Shown: positions 20,753 through 31,734, numbered from the stretch's first letter. The stretch: DNA of 64,000 nucleotides from Schizochytrium sp. TIO01 (GCA_004764695.1 SMSO01000031.1:1052600-1116599), one strand, 5' to 3'. Translations and numbers: made by a program. Notes: generated by a model from the sequence alone, not told the origin.

Positions 20753-21957
20753 TGAGACCGAGATATGTCGCTCCAACGGGGTTCTCGCGTGCCAATGATT
20801 TTCAGAATTGTTGAATTGAGCAAACTGAGAAACAAACAAAATGAATGAATAAATGAGTGAATGAATGAATGAATGACAATCGTAGAGATGTTCTAGACGT
20901 TCTAAAAGTGCTGGCCGTTCTACCTTAGAATTTTGATAACTTTGAAATTATCAAACGATTTTGAACAAAGCGCAGTCGATGAAGATTTCCACCTACCCAG
21001 AATTAGTCACAAGATAAAGCGTAGATCACTTTGAGATATTTTGCTTTTAAAGTCATGACCATAGAAGAGAAAAAACAATCAAATTGGTTGAGACAGTTCC
21101 CATAGGAACTAGAGGGATCTTGAAGGGATGAAGGAAGGAGATATACGTGAGAAGAATACTGTTCACTTACAATTTATCAGGAATGTTTGTGAGCGTTATT
21201 GAACTTAGGTGAGCTGAAGGAATGCATGGATTTGTGTTGCATAAATGATACCAAAATGTGGTGGCATTACTCCAACAGCATCCTCGTTGCAACATTCCTG
21301 GGGTTTTCATTTCTGTCTCAACTTGCGTCTTTCTTGTTCTCACCCCTCTCTACTTTTTACAATTCCTATCGTAGATTGACCTCAAATTGGGCACCTAGAA
21401 AGCCACACGCGTCTTGAATTCCAATTTTTCCCTCCACTTGATTTAAGCCTTCTAGGTAGCCTTTCGTCATCAATTCTTGATTTTCGATTCCATCTATTGA
21501 CCTGAGTTGATCCATCACCTTGTCCTCCGAGTTACTTCTTGCCCAATCTACGTAAACCTCTCCCAGAGTCCAGCTCCAGATCCCAGACCCGAGTTTGACT
21601 CAGTGCCTTGGTACAGGATATCCTTGAATACTATCCTTAACTCATGATATCCTCGTCTACCGCGGCAAGGCTGCTGCAGCGCGGTTTGGGCAACCAATAA
21701 TAAGAGGGAAACTCCTACAGAAAGCAGTATGTTGACCCTACACAACTTCCCTAACTAACTTGGCTTCATATTCTTCTTATGTTTTGAATGCGAAATTGAT
21801 ATTGACAACCAAACTCGTGCTCGCAAACCCTGAGTTCGGCAGACGCAAGAACGGCCTTGAGCGCTTTGGGCTCAGGATCTGACGACATCGAGTTCTGCAG
21901 GCTTTGCGGCCCGTTTGGAGACTGTGGTTGGAGTTTCCAGTTGGTGAGAGGGGTGAA
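20753..21957. promoter_or_regulatory. Divergent promoter region of DPH1 and the zinc-finger gene
   Basis: A 1.2-kb spacer. A GAAT-type tetranucleotide repeat lies at about 20840-20875, close upstream of DPH1. Open frames within it start at TTG or have no protein character. No defined promoter element is assigned. Confidence 0.45.
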
Positions 21958-22986
21958 ATGAAGAGGTCTCGTGCCCAACGCGATGACAGCAGCAGTGCTA
22001 GTGGGCACCATGGCGGCGTTGTAGAGGACAGCGAAGATGGTGTAGACGACGGTGATCCTGGAGACATGGAGAGTGGAAATGGCATGAATGTCATGGTAGT
22101 ACCCTCAGGTGCCGCGCCCACACAGACGACAGTAATGTCAGCGCAGAAAAATCGTCGCTCGAGTAAAATTAAGGATAATGTTTGCGGCACATGTGGCAAA
22201 GCATTCCGACACGCGAATGAACTGCGATTGCATCGTGAGGTTGTGCACAATGGCATGAGATTTACGTGTAAGGTCTGCGGGAAGTCGTTTACACGACAAT
22301 TTCACCTTGATACCCATGTTCGAACCACGCACGAAGGTCAGAGGTTTGCGTGCGAGATTTGCAAGCGCGTTTTCACCCGCAAGAGCGATGTGAATCGCCA
22401 TGTTCGTAGCATGCACGACCCCGTCACATTTCAGTGTCCCTATGATGACTGCAGTATGGAATTCCACAATCGACGTATCTTGCGTGCCCATGTGGACAAG
22501 AAACACCACGGTCGTAAGTTCTCTTGTGCTGACTGCAATAAGCGTTTTGCCTATAAGGGCACTCTCACGGATCATATGAAATGGGCACATAAGGGCGTCT
22601 ATCCTTGCCAGCATTGCAACGAGAAGTTCCCTCTTCGTGGTGTCCTGGATGCACATGTCAAGAGCAACCATCCGGCAGTACGCTTCCAGTGTTCAGTTTG
22701 TCCAAAGAGCTTTCTCACGGACGAACTATTGCAGAACCATGTTCACGCTGTGCATTTTCGAAAGGTTGACTGTGCAATCTGTAACGTTACTTTTGCAGAA
22801 GAAACATCTCTCGTACAACACATGAACACTGTACACCGCGGCCCACGGGAAGATGCCCCTGGTGATGGCACCATCATTGAACCTCAGAGTGTTCCAGCGA
22901 CTGCGATGGCCCCTGTAAATGCAAACGGAGGTTCTATCTCCGAGGATGCCGTAATTGGTCTACCGAAGGAATTTGTTGATGAATAA
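21958..22986 (+). CDS. C2H2 zinc finger protein with eight fingers
   Basis: A 342-aa intronless protein. After an acidic, Ser/Gly-rich N-terminus of about 65 residues, eight consecutive C2H2 fingers run from VCGTCGKAFRHANELRLH to CAICNVTFAEETSLVQHM. Seven use C-x2-C; the fourth (CPYDDCSMEF) has the longer C-x4-C spacing. Most end in H-x3-5-H. Linkers are short and often lack the TGEKP consensus; one has HEGQRF and another HNGMRF. The C-terminal 40 residues are unstructured. A nuclear DNA-binding regulator is likely; targets cannot be inferred. ATG 21958 (MKRSRAQ) is the first ATG of the frame, which extends upstream to a TTG. Confidence 0.92.
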   Translation: MKRSRAQRDDSSSASGHHGGVVEDSEDGVDDGDPGDMESGNGMNVMVVPSGAAPTQTTVMSAQKNRRSSKIKDNVCGTCGKAFRHANELRLHREVVHNGMRFTCKVCGKSFTRQFHLDTHVRTTHEGQRFACEICKRVFTRKSDVNRHVRSMHDPVTFQCPYDDCSMEFHNRRILRAHVDKKHHGRKFSCADCNKRFAYKGTLTDHMKWAHKGVYPCQHCNEKFPLRGVLDAHVKSNHPAVRFQCSVCPKSFLTDELLQNHVHAVHFRKVDCAICNVTFAEETSLVQHMNTVHRGPREDAPGDGTIIEPQSVPATAMAPVNANGGSISEDAVIGLPKEFVDE

Positions 22987-24345
22987 GGCAAGTCCACTGC
23001 TGTTGCTGTCGTTTCCTTTAGGCTTGCTTTAGATGTTCATCTTCTTTATGTCTATGCCAGCACGTCCGATTCGGACTCATTAAGTGCTTCGTCTTCCCAT
23101 TCTGCGACCTGATCTGCCAAAGCGTAGAGTCCAAGCTACGTCCCTAACATATTCCATGCGGAGCTCTTCTCTGCAAGTTAAATTTCATCCTGGATATGCA
23201 CAAACAAAACAAAATGTTGATGAATGATATGAAATTCACATAAGTATCGGAAAAATATATATCATAAATGAGTAATTAAGTTGAAACACTAAAACTTTGC
23301 AGCAGTATGAGAGTGATTGCAACATATACTTCTTATAACTTACAATTTATTGGACCAACCTTAGGATGATCAGTTTTCAACTGCACCAATCAGAATTGTG
23401 CCAGCACTGGTGTTTTCCATCGCAATGCAACTAGTATGTTCTTCGTCAAGGGTTTTATAAACTTTCACTTATTGCAAAATATAGCTTTTTGGGAGGCTTG
23501 TGCACACATGGCTGCGATTAGTCCTTTGGGGAAACAAGGAAACAACATAGGAATAAAATAGCTGAACCATGGGGATTTAGACACTCAGGTATATTAATTT
23601 AGGCTTTAATCCTTTCAAAGAATAGCAGTGTATCTTTAGAAGAAGAGAAGGAAGATGCAAAGTTCTCTCGAAATTTCTCGCTCAAATCTAGTCTAGAGAG
23701 CATCTCTAGATTATTCTTAATTAAAAAAAACTAAGACAAGTTAATCTCTGTTAGCAATAGTTATTGAGAAAGCTAAGTTTTTGCGGGTTACAGAGAAACC
23801 CAGCACTATTCTATATTCAGATAAATGTCAAAGGTGCCTGTAACCCTTTCATCATCTCTTTCTGCTGTCTAAGAGTCTTGTTCTAGGACTATAATGTTCA
23901 TGGCAGTATGTATTATGATTGTGAAGGCCACGCCTTGCACCAAGGAAGGGAAACACGGCGCCCTAGTGGTAAGCTTAACTTCTTGTCCTTTTTGTACACT
24001 TACTGCTCAAAGATATGTTCGAATCCAACTTCAACCTTTTGGGGGTGCCCGTCTCTTTTACTTTTTTAAAATTAATTATTTTCTCTCATGTAATAATTGC
24101 CGTTCAGGTCAACAACTTTCGTAGGAATCAATCAGAAGTACCAATTGACTGCCTCTTCGGCCCTTCAGACCTGCTCTGAGATCCGCCGCACTTGTTCACG
24201 CAGTGACCAGCGGCATTCGCGGGGGTGTAACTCTACGAAGAGGTCCTGTTTTGTTGGTCATAGCCTTCGTTGGTGTTAATTTACGTTTGCAACCCAACTA
24301 CAATTGTTTGTGCAGCATCGTTTTTGCCCTTGAGGCGCGGCGGCC
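22987..24345. other. Intergenic region, possible hidden minus-strand exon
   Basis: A 1.36-kb AT-rich spacer between two plus-strand genes. No full gene is seen. On the minus strand a short protein-like frame (KVYKTLDEEHTSCIAMENT..., stop at 23370-23372) could be a last exon, but its 5' parts were not found. A potential plus-strand leader exon near 23894-23970 ends at GTAAGC. Confidence 0.3.
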
Positions 24346-25917
24346 ATGAAGGCTGTCCGTAGAGCGCGGCAGCGTAAGCTAGAGGAGCACAAGTCCATTT
24401 TGGAGAGTCTTGACGGTGCTCACACAGGTCAAAAGCTAGTATCCTGGCAGTTTCTTGGCTTATGCTCGTGCGTGTGGATTCATGCGGACGACGACGAAGG
24501 CCTTTTTGACCCTGCTAAAACAAAGGCTCTCCAAGAGGAGACCAAGGATGAAAACTATCGCGTGGATACTGCAAAACTTAATCTCGGAAAATTGCTTGGT
24601 CAAGGTGGCAATGGTTGTGTATATGTGGGGTCATACTATGGCTATCCTGTAGCTGTGAAAGAAATGCTTAGCGATGTAGGATTTGCATCTGACACACCAA
24701 GTGCTGAAGAGGAGCATGGCGCTACATTTGAGGAGAGAGAGAGAGCTCGTGACGCTCGAGTCAATGAGGAGTTCACACGTGAGTTTAATAATCTGCGGAA
24801 ATTGAGGCATCCAAATGTGGTGGACATGTACGGCACGGCGATTATTGAACAGGACGAGACACACAGCTTCCGTCGACTGCTAGTCATGGAGCTTTGTGCA
24901 TGTAGTATGCGTGACGTTTTGAGGGATACAAATGCGATTGTACCCATGGGTACCGCGCTCACATGGGCGAAGCAGGTTGCTGCGGGCTTACTATCAGTGC
25001 ACATGCATGGCCTAATTCATTTTGATATCAAACCCGCGAATATCCTCATTGACATGGGTGGCAGAGCAAAGGTAGCAGATCTTGGAATTGCTCGCCAGAC
25101 GAAACTTAAAACACCATCATCTCTCACCTTTCATAGCGACCTGCGTATCGGTACTCCTAGTTATATGGCCCCGGAACTGCTCCGAGGTGATGTAGAGCGT
25201 ATATCAAACCGTGTGGATGTCTATTCTTTCGGAATTCTCTTATGGGAGGTTATCCATCGCGACCGGCCACACCCAGACTGGAGCCTTCCAGAACTTTTCC
25301 GCGAAGTAGCAAGTCGTGGATGGCGGCCATCTATTGAGCCGGACGTTCCGCAAGGCTTTCGTCAACTTCTCGAGAAATGTTGGCATGAATCGCCTAACGA
25401 GCGTCCTACAACGGAACGGCTTCTTGAAGCACTTGAAGTGCTTGTACCTGAGCAGTTCCCACAACTCGCATCTGTCCAGGAGCCTGTCAACGCTGAGAAT
25501 TTTTACATCTGGGACCCGGAAGCTAAAACATTCTTAGGCGATGCATTATTTAGTGCACAGCAACCCAATGGTTTACTGGAGATTGAATTTGAGGATGGCC
25601 AACCTGGGCTTTGTGACATTGATGGTAGAAACATTGTTCTTGCCAGAGAACTAGACGACGATTTTTTCACGAGCAACCAGAACCAAATGGAGGAAGACTC
25701 AATGGTTGAAGTTACAGCACCAACTACAGATCTTGAAATTGACATGGCCATTGATGCTAATGTCCATGAAACACATCATGAACTTCTTGAAGTTCCGATT
25801 GGGGGAAGCAAAATCATTGCTGATGACGATGAAGGCAATATTATTAATGGAGATGGCGCAGAGTCAGACGCCTCTGTTGAGCATGCTTCCTCGAAGTATG
25901 CTTTAGTTAACATGTAA
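24346..25917 (+). CDS. TKL-type protein kinase
   Basis: A 523-aa protein. The kinase domain spans about residues 78-365. The nucleotide loop is LGQGGNGCVYVGSYYG, the lysine is in VAVKEM, and the catalytic loop is HFDIKPANIL, where the usual HRD is HFD, so this is a non-RD kinase. The magnesium motif is DLG rather than DFG (VADLGIARQ). Other landmarks are GTPSYMAPELL, DVYSFGILLWEV and a C-lobe Arg in NERPTTERLL. The DVYSFGILLWE and CWHESPNERP blocks are those of the tyrosine-kinase-like group. A charged insert (SAEEEHGATFEERERAR) separates the VAVK strand from helix C. Residues about 390-523 are acidic and unrecognised. ATG 24346 sits in GCGGCCATGA, with an in-frame TGA 15 nt upstream. Catalytic Lys, Asp and Asn are all present, so activity is likely. 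Confidence 0.92.
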   Translation: MKAVRRARQRKLEEHKSILESLDGAHTGQKLVSWQFLGLCSCVWIHADDDEGLFDPAKTKALQEETKDENYRVDTAKLNLGKLLGQGGNGCVYVGSYYGYPVAVKEMLSDVGFASDTPSAEEEHGATFEERERARDARVNEEFTREFNNLRKLRHPNVVDMYGTAIIEQDETHSFRRLLVMELCACSMRDVLRDTNAIVPMGTALTWAKQVAAGLLSVHMHGLIHFDIKPANILIDMGGRAKVADLGIARQTKLKTPSSLTFHSDLRIGTPSYMAPELLRGDVERISNRVDVYSFGILLWEVIHRDRPHPDWSLPELFREVASRGWRPSIEPDVPQGFRQLLEKCWHESPNERPTTERLLEALEVLVPEQFPQLASVQEPVNAENFYIWDPEAKTFLGDALFSAQQPNGLLEIEFEDGQPGLCDIDGRNIVLARELDDDFFTSNQNQMEEDSMVEVTAPTTDLEIDMAIDANVHETHHELLEVPIGGSKIIADDDEGNIINGDGAESDASVEHASSKYALVNM

Positions 25918-25952
25918 CATAGAATAACAATAGTCTCCTGTATCTTCTTGAA

Positions 25953-27206
25953 TTAAGACAGCCCGTCTATCAATTGCATGCTTTTATAGTTGAATGTGAA
26001 ATCCTGGATATCCCCCTTGAAGCCAATGCTTCTTACATGTGCTATTTTGTTTTCATGTAAGGTCTCTTCCTCACAAATCAACGTCACAGGAAGACTGCTT
26101 GAGGGCTGCAACTCATATTTTCCTGCAGGGTTGACACATCCCTCTGCAAGGTTCCATACACGCAAGGTGCGGTCCTTTGCAAGAGTAATTGCTGCCTCAC
26201 CATTTCCGAGGAAAGAACAAGCCACAACTTCCTGATCATGGCCAGGCAGAGTTGCGATAGGTCGAGACGAGTTTCGGAGATCCCAGAAGTATACTTCACA
26301 GCCGCGACCATCAAATCCCTTGCAGCCGGTCATTAAGGTGTGATTGTAAACATCCATGCAAGTGGGGAAATAAACATAGCCACCAAGCGCTTGGACTGGC
26401 TGATACATTGGGGATCGACGCCAGTCCCATGCACAAACTGCAAGATCTTCACTTCCCTGCCACAAGAGGCTTCCTCCATCCCCGCTGCTAAACTTCATGC
26501 AAGTCGCAATGTTTCTAGCTCGGGATTGTTCTGCCAGTGACTTGCCCTGGCAGTCCCAAACCTTTACCCAAGTATCTCGGGAAGCTGATGCAAAATAGTC
26601 AAAAGAGTCCTTGCTGGTGCAAACTGTGGAAATATTGAGTTCATGGGCATTTGGGATTTCTAACACACATTGGTGGTTTTCATCCCAACACTTAACGCTG
26701 TAATCCCGTGATCCAGTCATGAGCATGTATCGATTAGTGTCAGGTCTTCGAAATGAAGATGCACTTGATACACTTTTAGAATGAGCATCCCAAGTAGCAG
26801 TGGTTTTTCCATACCTGTCAACTTGATGTGCTTTACCTTGATCAGAAAGCATGATAAGGTTACCATGAGCAGGACCGTTTGTAGCACACATGACTGCCAA
26901 GTTTGTGGAACCCAGTCCTGCATTTGTGGGCGGTAACTTTTTTTGCGATACCTTTGGAGCCTGATTTCGAGGTGAAGACATAGATTCATTGTTGATTCCC
27001 CATAGCGCTGCGTCCTCCTCCTGCTCGTTATCTTTCGACTCCTCGGCTTCTTGCAAGTAGCGACTTGGCCCTTTTTTAGGTACGTTGAGCGCTTTGCATT
27101 GCTTCAACGCAGCATTGTTTTTCTGCTTTTCGTCACCAGTGACGCGCTGCTCAATTTGTACATCCCGGCGAGACCAAAGCCACGAAAGCGAAACCCGCTT
27201 CATCAT
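25953..27206 (-). CDS. WD40 repeat protein
   Basis: A 417-aa protein with about 100 charged N-terminal residues followed by a WD40 beta-propeller. Visible repeats end in motifs such as GSRDYSVKCWD, SASRDTWVKVWD, GSEDLAVCAWDWR, VYFWDLR and LAKDRTLRVWN. With weaker strands between them they probably make six or seven blades. Such propellers are scaffolds for protein complexes. The overall form recalls WDR31-like proteins, but I could not test that. The first of two tandem ATGs at 27206 is used. The gene converges with the kinase gene, and their stop codons are only 35 bp apart. Confidence 0.9.
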   Translation of the reverse strand: MMKRVSLSWLWSRRDVQIEQRVTGDEKQKNNAALKQCKALNVPKKGPSRYLQEAEESKDNEQEEDAALWGINNESMSSPRNQAPKVSQKKLPPTNAGLGSTNLAVMCATNGPAHGNLIMLSDQGKAHQVDRYGKTTATWDAHSKSVSSASSFRRPDTNRYMLMTGSRDYSVKCWDENHQCVLEIPNAHELNISTVCTSKDSFDYFASASRDTWVKVWDCQGKSLAEQSRARNIATCMKFSSGDGGSLLWQGSEDLAVCAWDWRRSPMYQPVQALGGYVYFPTCMDVYNHTLMTGCKGFDGRGCEVYFWDLRNSSRPIATLPGHDQEVVACSFLGNGEAAITLAKDRTLRVWNLAEGCVNPAGKYELQPSSSLPVTLICEEETLHENKIAHVRSIGFKGDIQDFTFNYKSMQLIDGLS

Positions 27207-27428
27207 GCCCTTGGTTGATTGCCTCCCGAGCGCAGATCTCTTCGAACTCGTCAGAGCAAACTAGTGTTCAATCTGCATAAGTAGGTATGTATGAACCTAC
27301 TATGGTTTACCGCATTTTGTTTTCTTTTTTTTAATTATTGCTATTATCATTCCCATAATCATCCTCGCTAGTAACTACTATTACCCCTGACATACATATT
27401 TTCAAATTAAAAGTTTTCTATACTTTTC

Positions 27429-27464
<36 letters not shown>

Positions 27465-28897
27465 GGCGGTATCGTTGGGTCCCACTGTTTAGTCCCATTT
27501 TCTGGCTGCTTATTACAGCTATGCGCCTTGGGGTCTTAGCCGCATCTAAGGGAAACCTCTACGAAAAATTGAATCTTGGCTCCCTTCTAAAAAGGCGGTA
27601 TTGAATCTTCTCGCAGGCTCTGGGAAGGTGGGCTCAAGGCTCGTTTGAGCGGCGCGTTCGTTCATATGTTAGGCCTGCGATAAACGCGCGTGCCTCGGAG
27701 GGTGAATTAATTGTTTAAGCATGATCGAAGGAAAGCATTTTCCACTTTACTCAAGGCAAGAATTTCCGCCTCTCGAGTTGCTCGTTCTCCAAGCCTGCCA
27801 GAGTCCCAAAATTTGGGCGACCAAGTGCCAAAGCCACAAGGTTCTTTATTTGGAAGTTGCGTCGAGGCCAGCACTCAACCCAGGGCCCTCAAGGCTCTGT
27901 GAATCGAGGCCCATTTCGCCTTCAGCTTTGATCAATCAAGTCGCCTCAGTGCTTCGCAGTTTGGATAGATTTTCTACTTCATTCTTTCGACTCTCCATCT
28001 CCGCGACAAAACGAACCTACCCAATAGGCGGTGCTCACGTGACCTACAGTAGAAGAAGATTCCGGAAGCGCTGAAAGTTCTCATCACGCCCTAAGAACGT
28101 CTCTTCCTGTCTTTCACGGAGTACCCTCAAGTTTATGGCATCTTCTCACGAGTTTGCGCATTTGCAAGTGCAGGGTTGGACGGGCTTAGGCCATGCTGGC
28201 AGCACTCCGCATCGCCTAGGTTAGAGGAGAGCGCGAGCTAGACTCCCGCGATGTCGAGGTGCTTGCCGATGCACGAGTTGCTGGGATGGGTTTCTTTGTT
28301 TGTCCACGCGAGGCTCTTGTTGACCGAGTAGCTGGGCCGACTAATCTCTTTGCTGGAACTTCCAAGTCAGCATAGCAAAGTACCGATCAAATTAAAAGTT
28401 TATAACTTAGTTCATAGCCTTTTCAGAGGGATTTAGAGGGAAGCATGCCGTGTAGTGATCGATTTAGAAGATAGGCAATTGAACTCAAGGTTAACGAAGA
28501 AGCAAATGAAAGCAATGCAAGACAACGCGAGCTGAAGGCTATAAAGGAAGGAGACGACCACACGAAGGAAGACAACTACTTACGAGGGGTCGGTGGAGAA
28601 GTGGTGTAAAAAGCTATAAGAAACATCTACTAAACGAATTATAACGGAGGGGTGTTTGAGGGTAAGTCTATGGTATATAGCTGCGCTCAGGCGAGCAAGA
28701 ATATCCGCGCCGCGAAGACAATAAGAGCGTGGGTAGCGCTTGCTTTTGCTGATGCAGCGAAAAAACACATCACAACGCAATAAAACGGTGGTGGCAAAAG
28801 GTTGTGGTGAAGGGCAGGCCTCTCTAGAAGGGGTCCAATTTGTTGACTACGTATGACAGAGGGTTGATTGGTTGGTTGGTTTGAAAGCGATCTGCAC
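27207..28897. other. Intergenic region with GAAA repeat and transporter 3' flank
   Basis: A 1.7-kb spacer. It holds the WD40 promoter, a (GAAA)n run at 27431-27464 and no convincing gene: frames near 27711-28074 start at TTG. The part from about 28600 to 28897 is the 3' flank of the transporter and is similar to the 3' flank of the second transporter. Confidence 0.5.
28608..28651 (-). repeat. Conserved 3'-flank block, copy 1
   Basis: About 250-290 nt downstream of the first transporter's stop. AAAAGCTATAAGAAACATCT and the following CTAAACGAATTATAACGGA match 37373-37416 with few differences. Shorter matches (GAAGACAATA.GAGCGTG) extend the similarity towards the stop codon. Confidence 0.85.
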
Positions 28898-30613
28898 TTA
28901 GATCATGCTGACCGGATTGTGGTTCTCGTCGACCTTCTCAGTCTGAGCGGGCTCACGACCCGAGCTGGTGGATGAAGAGAACTCATCACCAGAACGGGCA
29001 ATACCAGTGCAGCGCTCGTAGACGGAGAGGAAGTGAGGGCGCACAGCGTCACCAGAGTACTCCTTGGCGCGGCCATCGAGAACGAAGTTCCAGCGGTCGT
29101 CAAGGTGGCGAAGATCCAAGTGGGAGACATCAGGCACAAAGACCTCAGTCACAATGAGGCCAACAATACCACAGACAGCGCAGACAATGAAGATAACCTG
29201 GGAGTCAAGAGCATCACCGCTGTCACCGTAGGTGAAGAGGAGAGTAGCGAAGAGAGCGCCGAGCTTGCCAGATGCAGCAGAGATACCGTGGGCTTGGGAG
29301 CGAACATCGGTGGGGAAGAGTTCGGAGGGAAGGAGCCAAGTGGTGGAGTTGGGTCCCATCTGGCCCCAGAAGGAGCTGAGCAGGTAGAGAGCCTGGAACC
29401 AAGCAATGTTCTCAGGAAGAATGAGTTTATCGTAAGCAACACCACAGATGAGGAAGAGGGCAAAGATCCACGCGAAGCCGATGGTCTGCATGCGGCGACG
29501 TCCCATCCAGGGCTTGTCAATAGTGAAGGCAGCCACATAGTAGCCAATAAGCGCAATTCCAGAGTTGAGAAGAGTGTACTTGAGAGTCTCGAAGATGGTG
29601 GCGTCGCTACCAATAATAGTGGTCACGATCTTGCCCTGGAAGAGCTTGTTGCCGTAGAAGACAACGTCCCACACGAACCAGCCGACAGCAGTGCCGACAA
29701 GACGGTGCCAGTACTCGGTGAACATGAGCTTGCGGGAGCGGCTGAGACGGGAGTTGTCCTCGGCCTGCTTACGCTCCTCGTGAGCCTTCTTCCACACCTC
29801 GGATTCCTTGAGAAAGACAAAGCGTCCGATGGCAAGCACGCACACAAAGAAGGCACCGATGGCATACTGAAGACGCCAGGTAATCTCGTAGGACTTGCTG
29901 TCACAGACGGACTCAGTGCAGTTCTCGCCGAGGAGGATGAAGACAATAACGAGAGTGTTAACAAAGTTACCGACACCCTGCATGGCAAAGGTGAGGACAA
30001 CAGTCTTACCACGGAGCTGAGTGACGTAGTTGTTAGTCTCACGGGCAGTCTCGGCGCGCTCGGCGGCAGAGGCAGACGCGAGCGGGTACTCGCCACCGAC
30101 ACCGTAGGAGAAGAAGAAGAGCATGATTGCGAACATGATCCACTGTCCAGTGATGGTCACACCGACGGCAGCAGCGGTGAGGACGGAGCCAATAGCCATG
30201 ATGATGGCTGTGGAGCAGGATCCAATGCGACGGCCGAAGGCATCAGCGAAGAGACCGAAGGTAAGCATACCAACAATCACACCGACAACTTCGATGTAGG
30301 TGAGGGAGCTGACGAGGTTGTAGTTGCACTCGGTGTCCTTCTCGTAGCACTCCGGGTAGAGTTTTTTCCAGATAGGCTTGATGTTGCCGATAGCGAAGAG
30401 GATGTAAGCCTCGGAGAACATGCCGGCACCGTTCAAGGCACCGCTGCCGCAGAGAGCGATGTTGGTCTTGGCGCGCTCAGAGAAGGAGCGGGGCTCCATT
30501 TCGGCAGGCTGCACGACGACGCCACCGCCGCCGGCCATGTTAATGTCAGAGCTGAAGGCACGCTCATAGTAGTGATCCTGCTCCTCCGTATGATTCTTTT
30601 GATCAGCAGTCAT
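28898..30613 (-). CDS. PHO84-like phosphate transporter, copy 1
   Basis: A 571-aa major facilitator superfamily carrier of the phosphate:proton symporter type, expected in the plasma membrane. About twelve hydrophobic segments are visible. Family marks: GLFADAFGRRIGS between helices 2 and 3, YGVGGEYPLASASAAERAE (the PHO84 GGDYPLS region), FYGNKLFQGK, and TTWLLPSELFPTDVRSQAHG followed by ISAASGK, which closely follows the PHO84 TT-x3-P-x-E-x-FPT-x2-RS-x-AHGISAASGK block. The N-terminal tail is acidic and cytosolic (HTEEQDHYYERAFSSDINM). ATG 30613 is used; the frame is open for 34 more codons but without an ATG. The minus-strand neighbour at 37753-39441 is a near copy. Phosphate is inferred from the family; other anions are possible. 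Confidence 0.93.
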   Translation of the reverse strand: MTADQKNHTEEQDHYYERAFSSDINMAGGGGVVVQPAEMEPRSFSERAKTNIALCGSGALNGAGMFSEAYILFAIGNIKPIWKKLYPECYEKDTECNYNLVSSLTYIEVVGVIVGMLTFGLFADAFGRRIGSCSTAIIMAIGSVLTAAAVGVTITGQWIMFAIMLFFFSYGVGGEYPLASASAAERAETARETNNYVTQLRGKTVVLTFAMQGVGNFVNTLVIVFILLGENCTESVCDSKSYEITWRLQYAIGAFFVCVLAIGRFVFLKESEVWKKAHEERKQAEDNSRLSRSRKLMFTEYWHRLVGTAVGWFVWDVVFYGNKLFQGKIVTTIIGSDATIFETLKYTLLNSGIALIGYYVAAFTIDKPWMGRRRMQTIGFAWIFALFLICGVAYDKLILPENIAWFQALYLLSSFWGQMGPNSTTWLLPSELFPTDVRSQAHGISAASGKLGALFATLLFTYGDSGDALDSQVIFIVCAVCGIVGLIVTEVFVPDVSHLDLRHLDDRWNFVLDGRAKEYSGDAVRPHFLSVYERCTGIARSGDEFSSSTSSGREPAQTEKVDENHNPVSMI

Positions 30614-30838
30614 TTTGTCAAAACCTGGAGCTTTGCTTAGTTTACGCAGGCGGGCTGCTTCTTGTAGCCGCTGCTCGAGGCGGTTTCTTTGTTTGGGATT
30701 TGCTTTCCGCTCCACGAGTGTTTCGGGTTTGCTCTTCCGAGGAATTCATTCCTTCATTCCTTCATTCATCACTCATTCCTGCTCTTTCAGTAGAAACAAG
30801 TACTCCTACTTCCTCGTAAGCCGCAGTAGGCGCTCTTC

Positions 30839-30877
30839 AATTAATTAATTAATTAATTAATTAACTTATTAATTAAT
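30839..30877. repeat. (TTAA)n microsatellite
   Basis: A tandem TTAA run with one interruption, about 230 bp upstream of the first transporter's start codon. Confidence 0.9.
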
Positions 30878-31734
30878 CAACTCTATCTTCCTCCCATTCA
30901 TTCCTATGTTCCATCTCCTTTCTTTTCATTCCATCCAATCTCCATCAATTGGCGCCTTTTACTTCTCCCTCTTATTCCTCTTATTCCCCTTCTCATTTCA
31001 TTTGTTTTCTTTTCTTCTCTTCTCTTCTCTTTTCAATAAATAAATGAATAAACAAACTATAAAGCTTGCCATCTCGCGATTCTTTCTTTCACTCACGCCT
31101 GCTAGCGTCCCCTACCCGACTGTTAGCTGGCTGGCCTTCCTCCCGCTCTCTCACAAATGGTAGAAGCGCAAACTTGAGGGCGCCAGACCAGAGAACAAAA
31201 CAGACAAATGAATAAACAAACAAACAAACAATCAAAACAAACTATTCGAGGCCATCGACTTTTTTTCTGCTTTCTTCTCTACGGCTCACTGACTCTGCGG
31301 TCGCGCGCGAGAGAGCGAGAGAGCTATAATAAAACCAAGAAACGAGCGAATCAGAAGCAGAGCCACTTTATTTTTCCTTCAACTTTTTTTGTTTTGTTTT
31401 GTTTGCTTTGCTTTGCTTTCTGATTTTTGTTTTTTTCGAGACAATCGGCGATCAGCTTTTCAAGTTGTTGATGGTCTCAAACCAAAAGGAGGAAACAAAC
31501 AAGAGACCAAACAGTTTTTTACCTTACTCTTTCAAGAATCGTTTTGAATGATAGTTTGTAGCACTCATTCTTTTCATTCATTCATTCCAGCTCACTTTAA
31601 AAAGCCTTGAAGGTTTTCGACTTCGCCTCCATTTCGATCCAAGCTTCGATAGCGAACGTGGGTGAGTACAGCAGAGGTACCTACTTTGCTCCTTAGTGTG
31701 AGTGATTTGATATTCGCTTTGAGACCGATTGTAA

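Noticed and set aside
24016-24025. GTTCGAATCC, identical to a tRNA B box
   Set aside because: Flanking bases do not form a T-arm stem and no acceptor or anticodon arm is present.
29033-30640. 535-codon open frame antisense to transporter copy 1, with a similar one (37687-38751) antisense to copy 2
   Set aside because: They resemble each other only because the sense genes are duplicates; both start at GTG and their Asp/Glu/Gly-rich products look like reversed membrane-protein codons.
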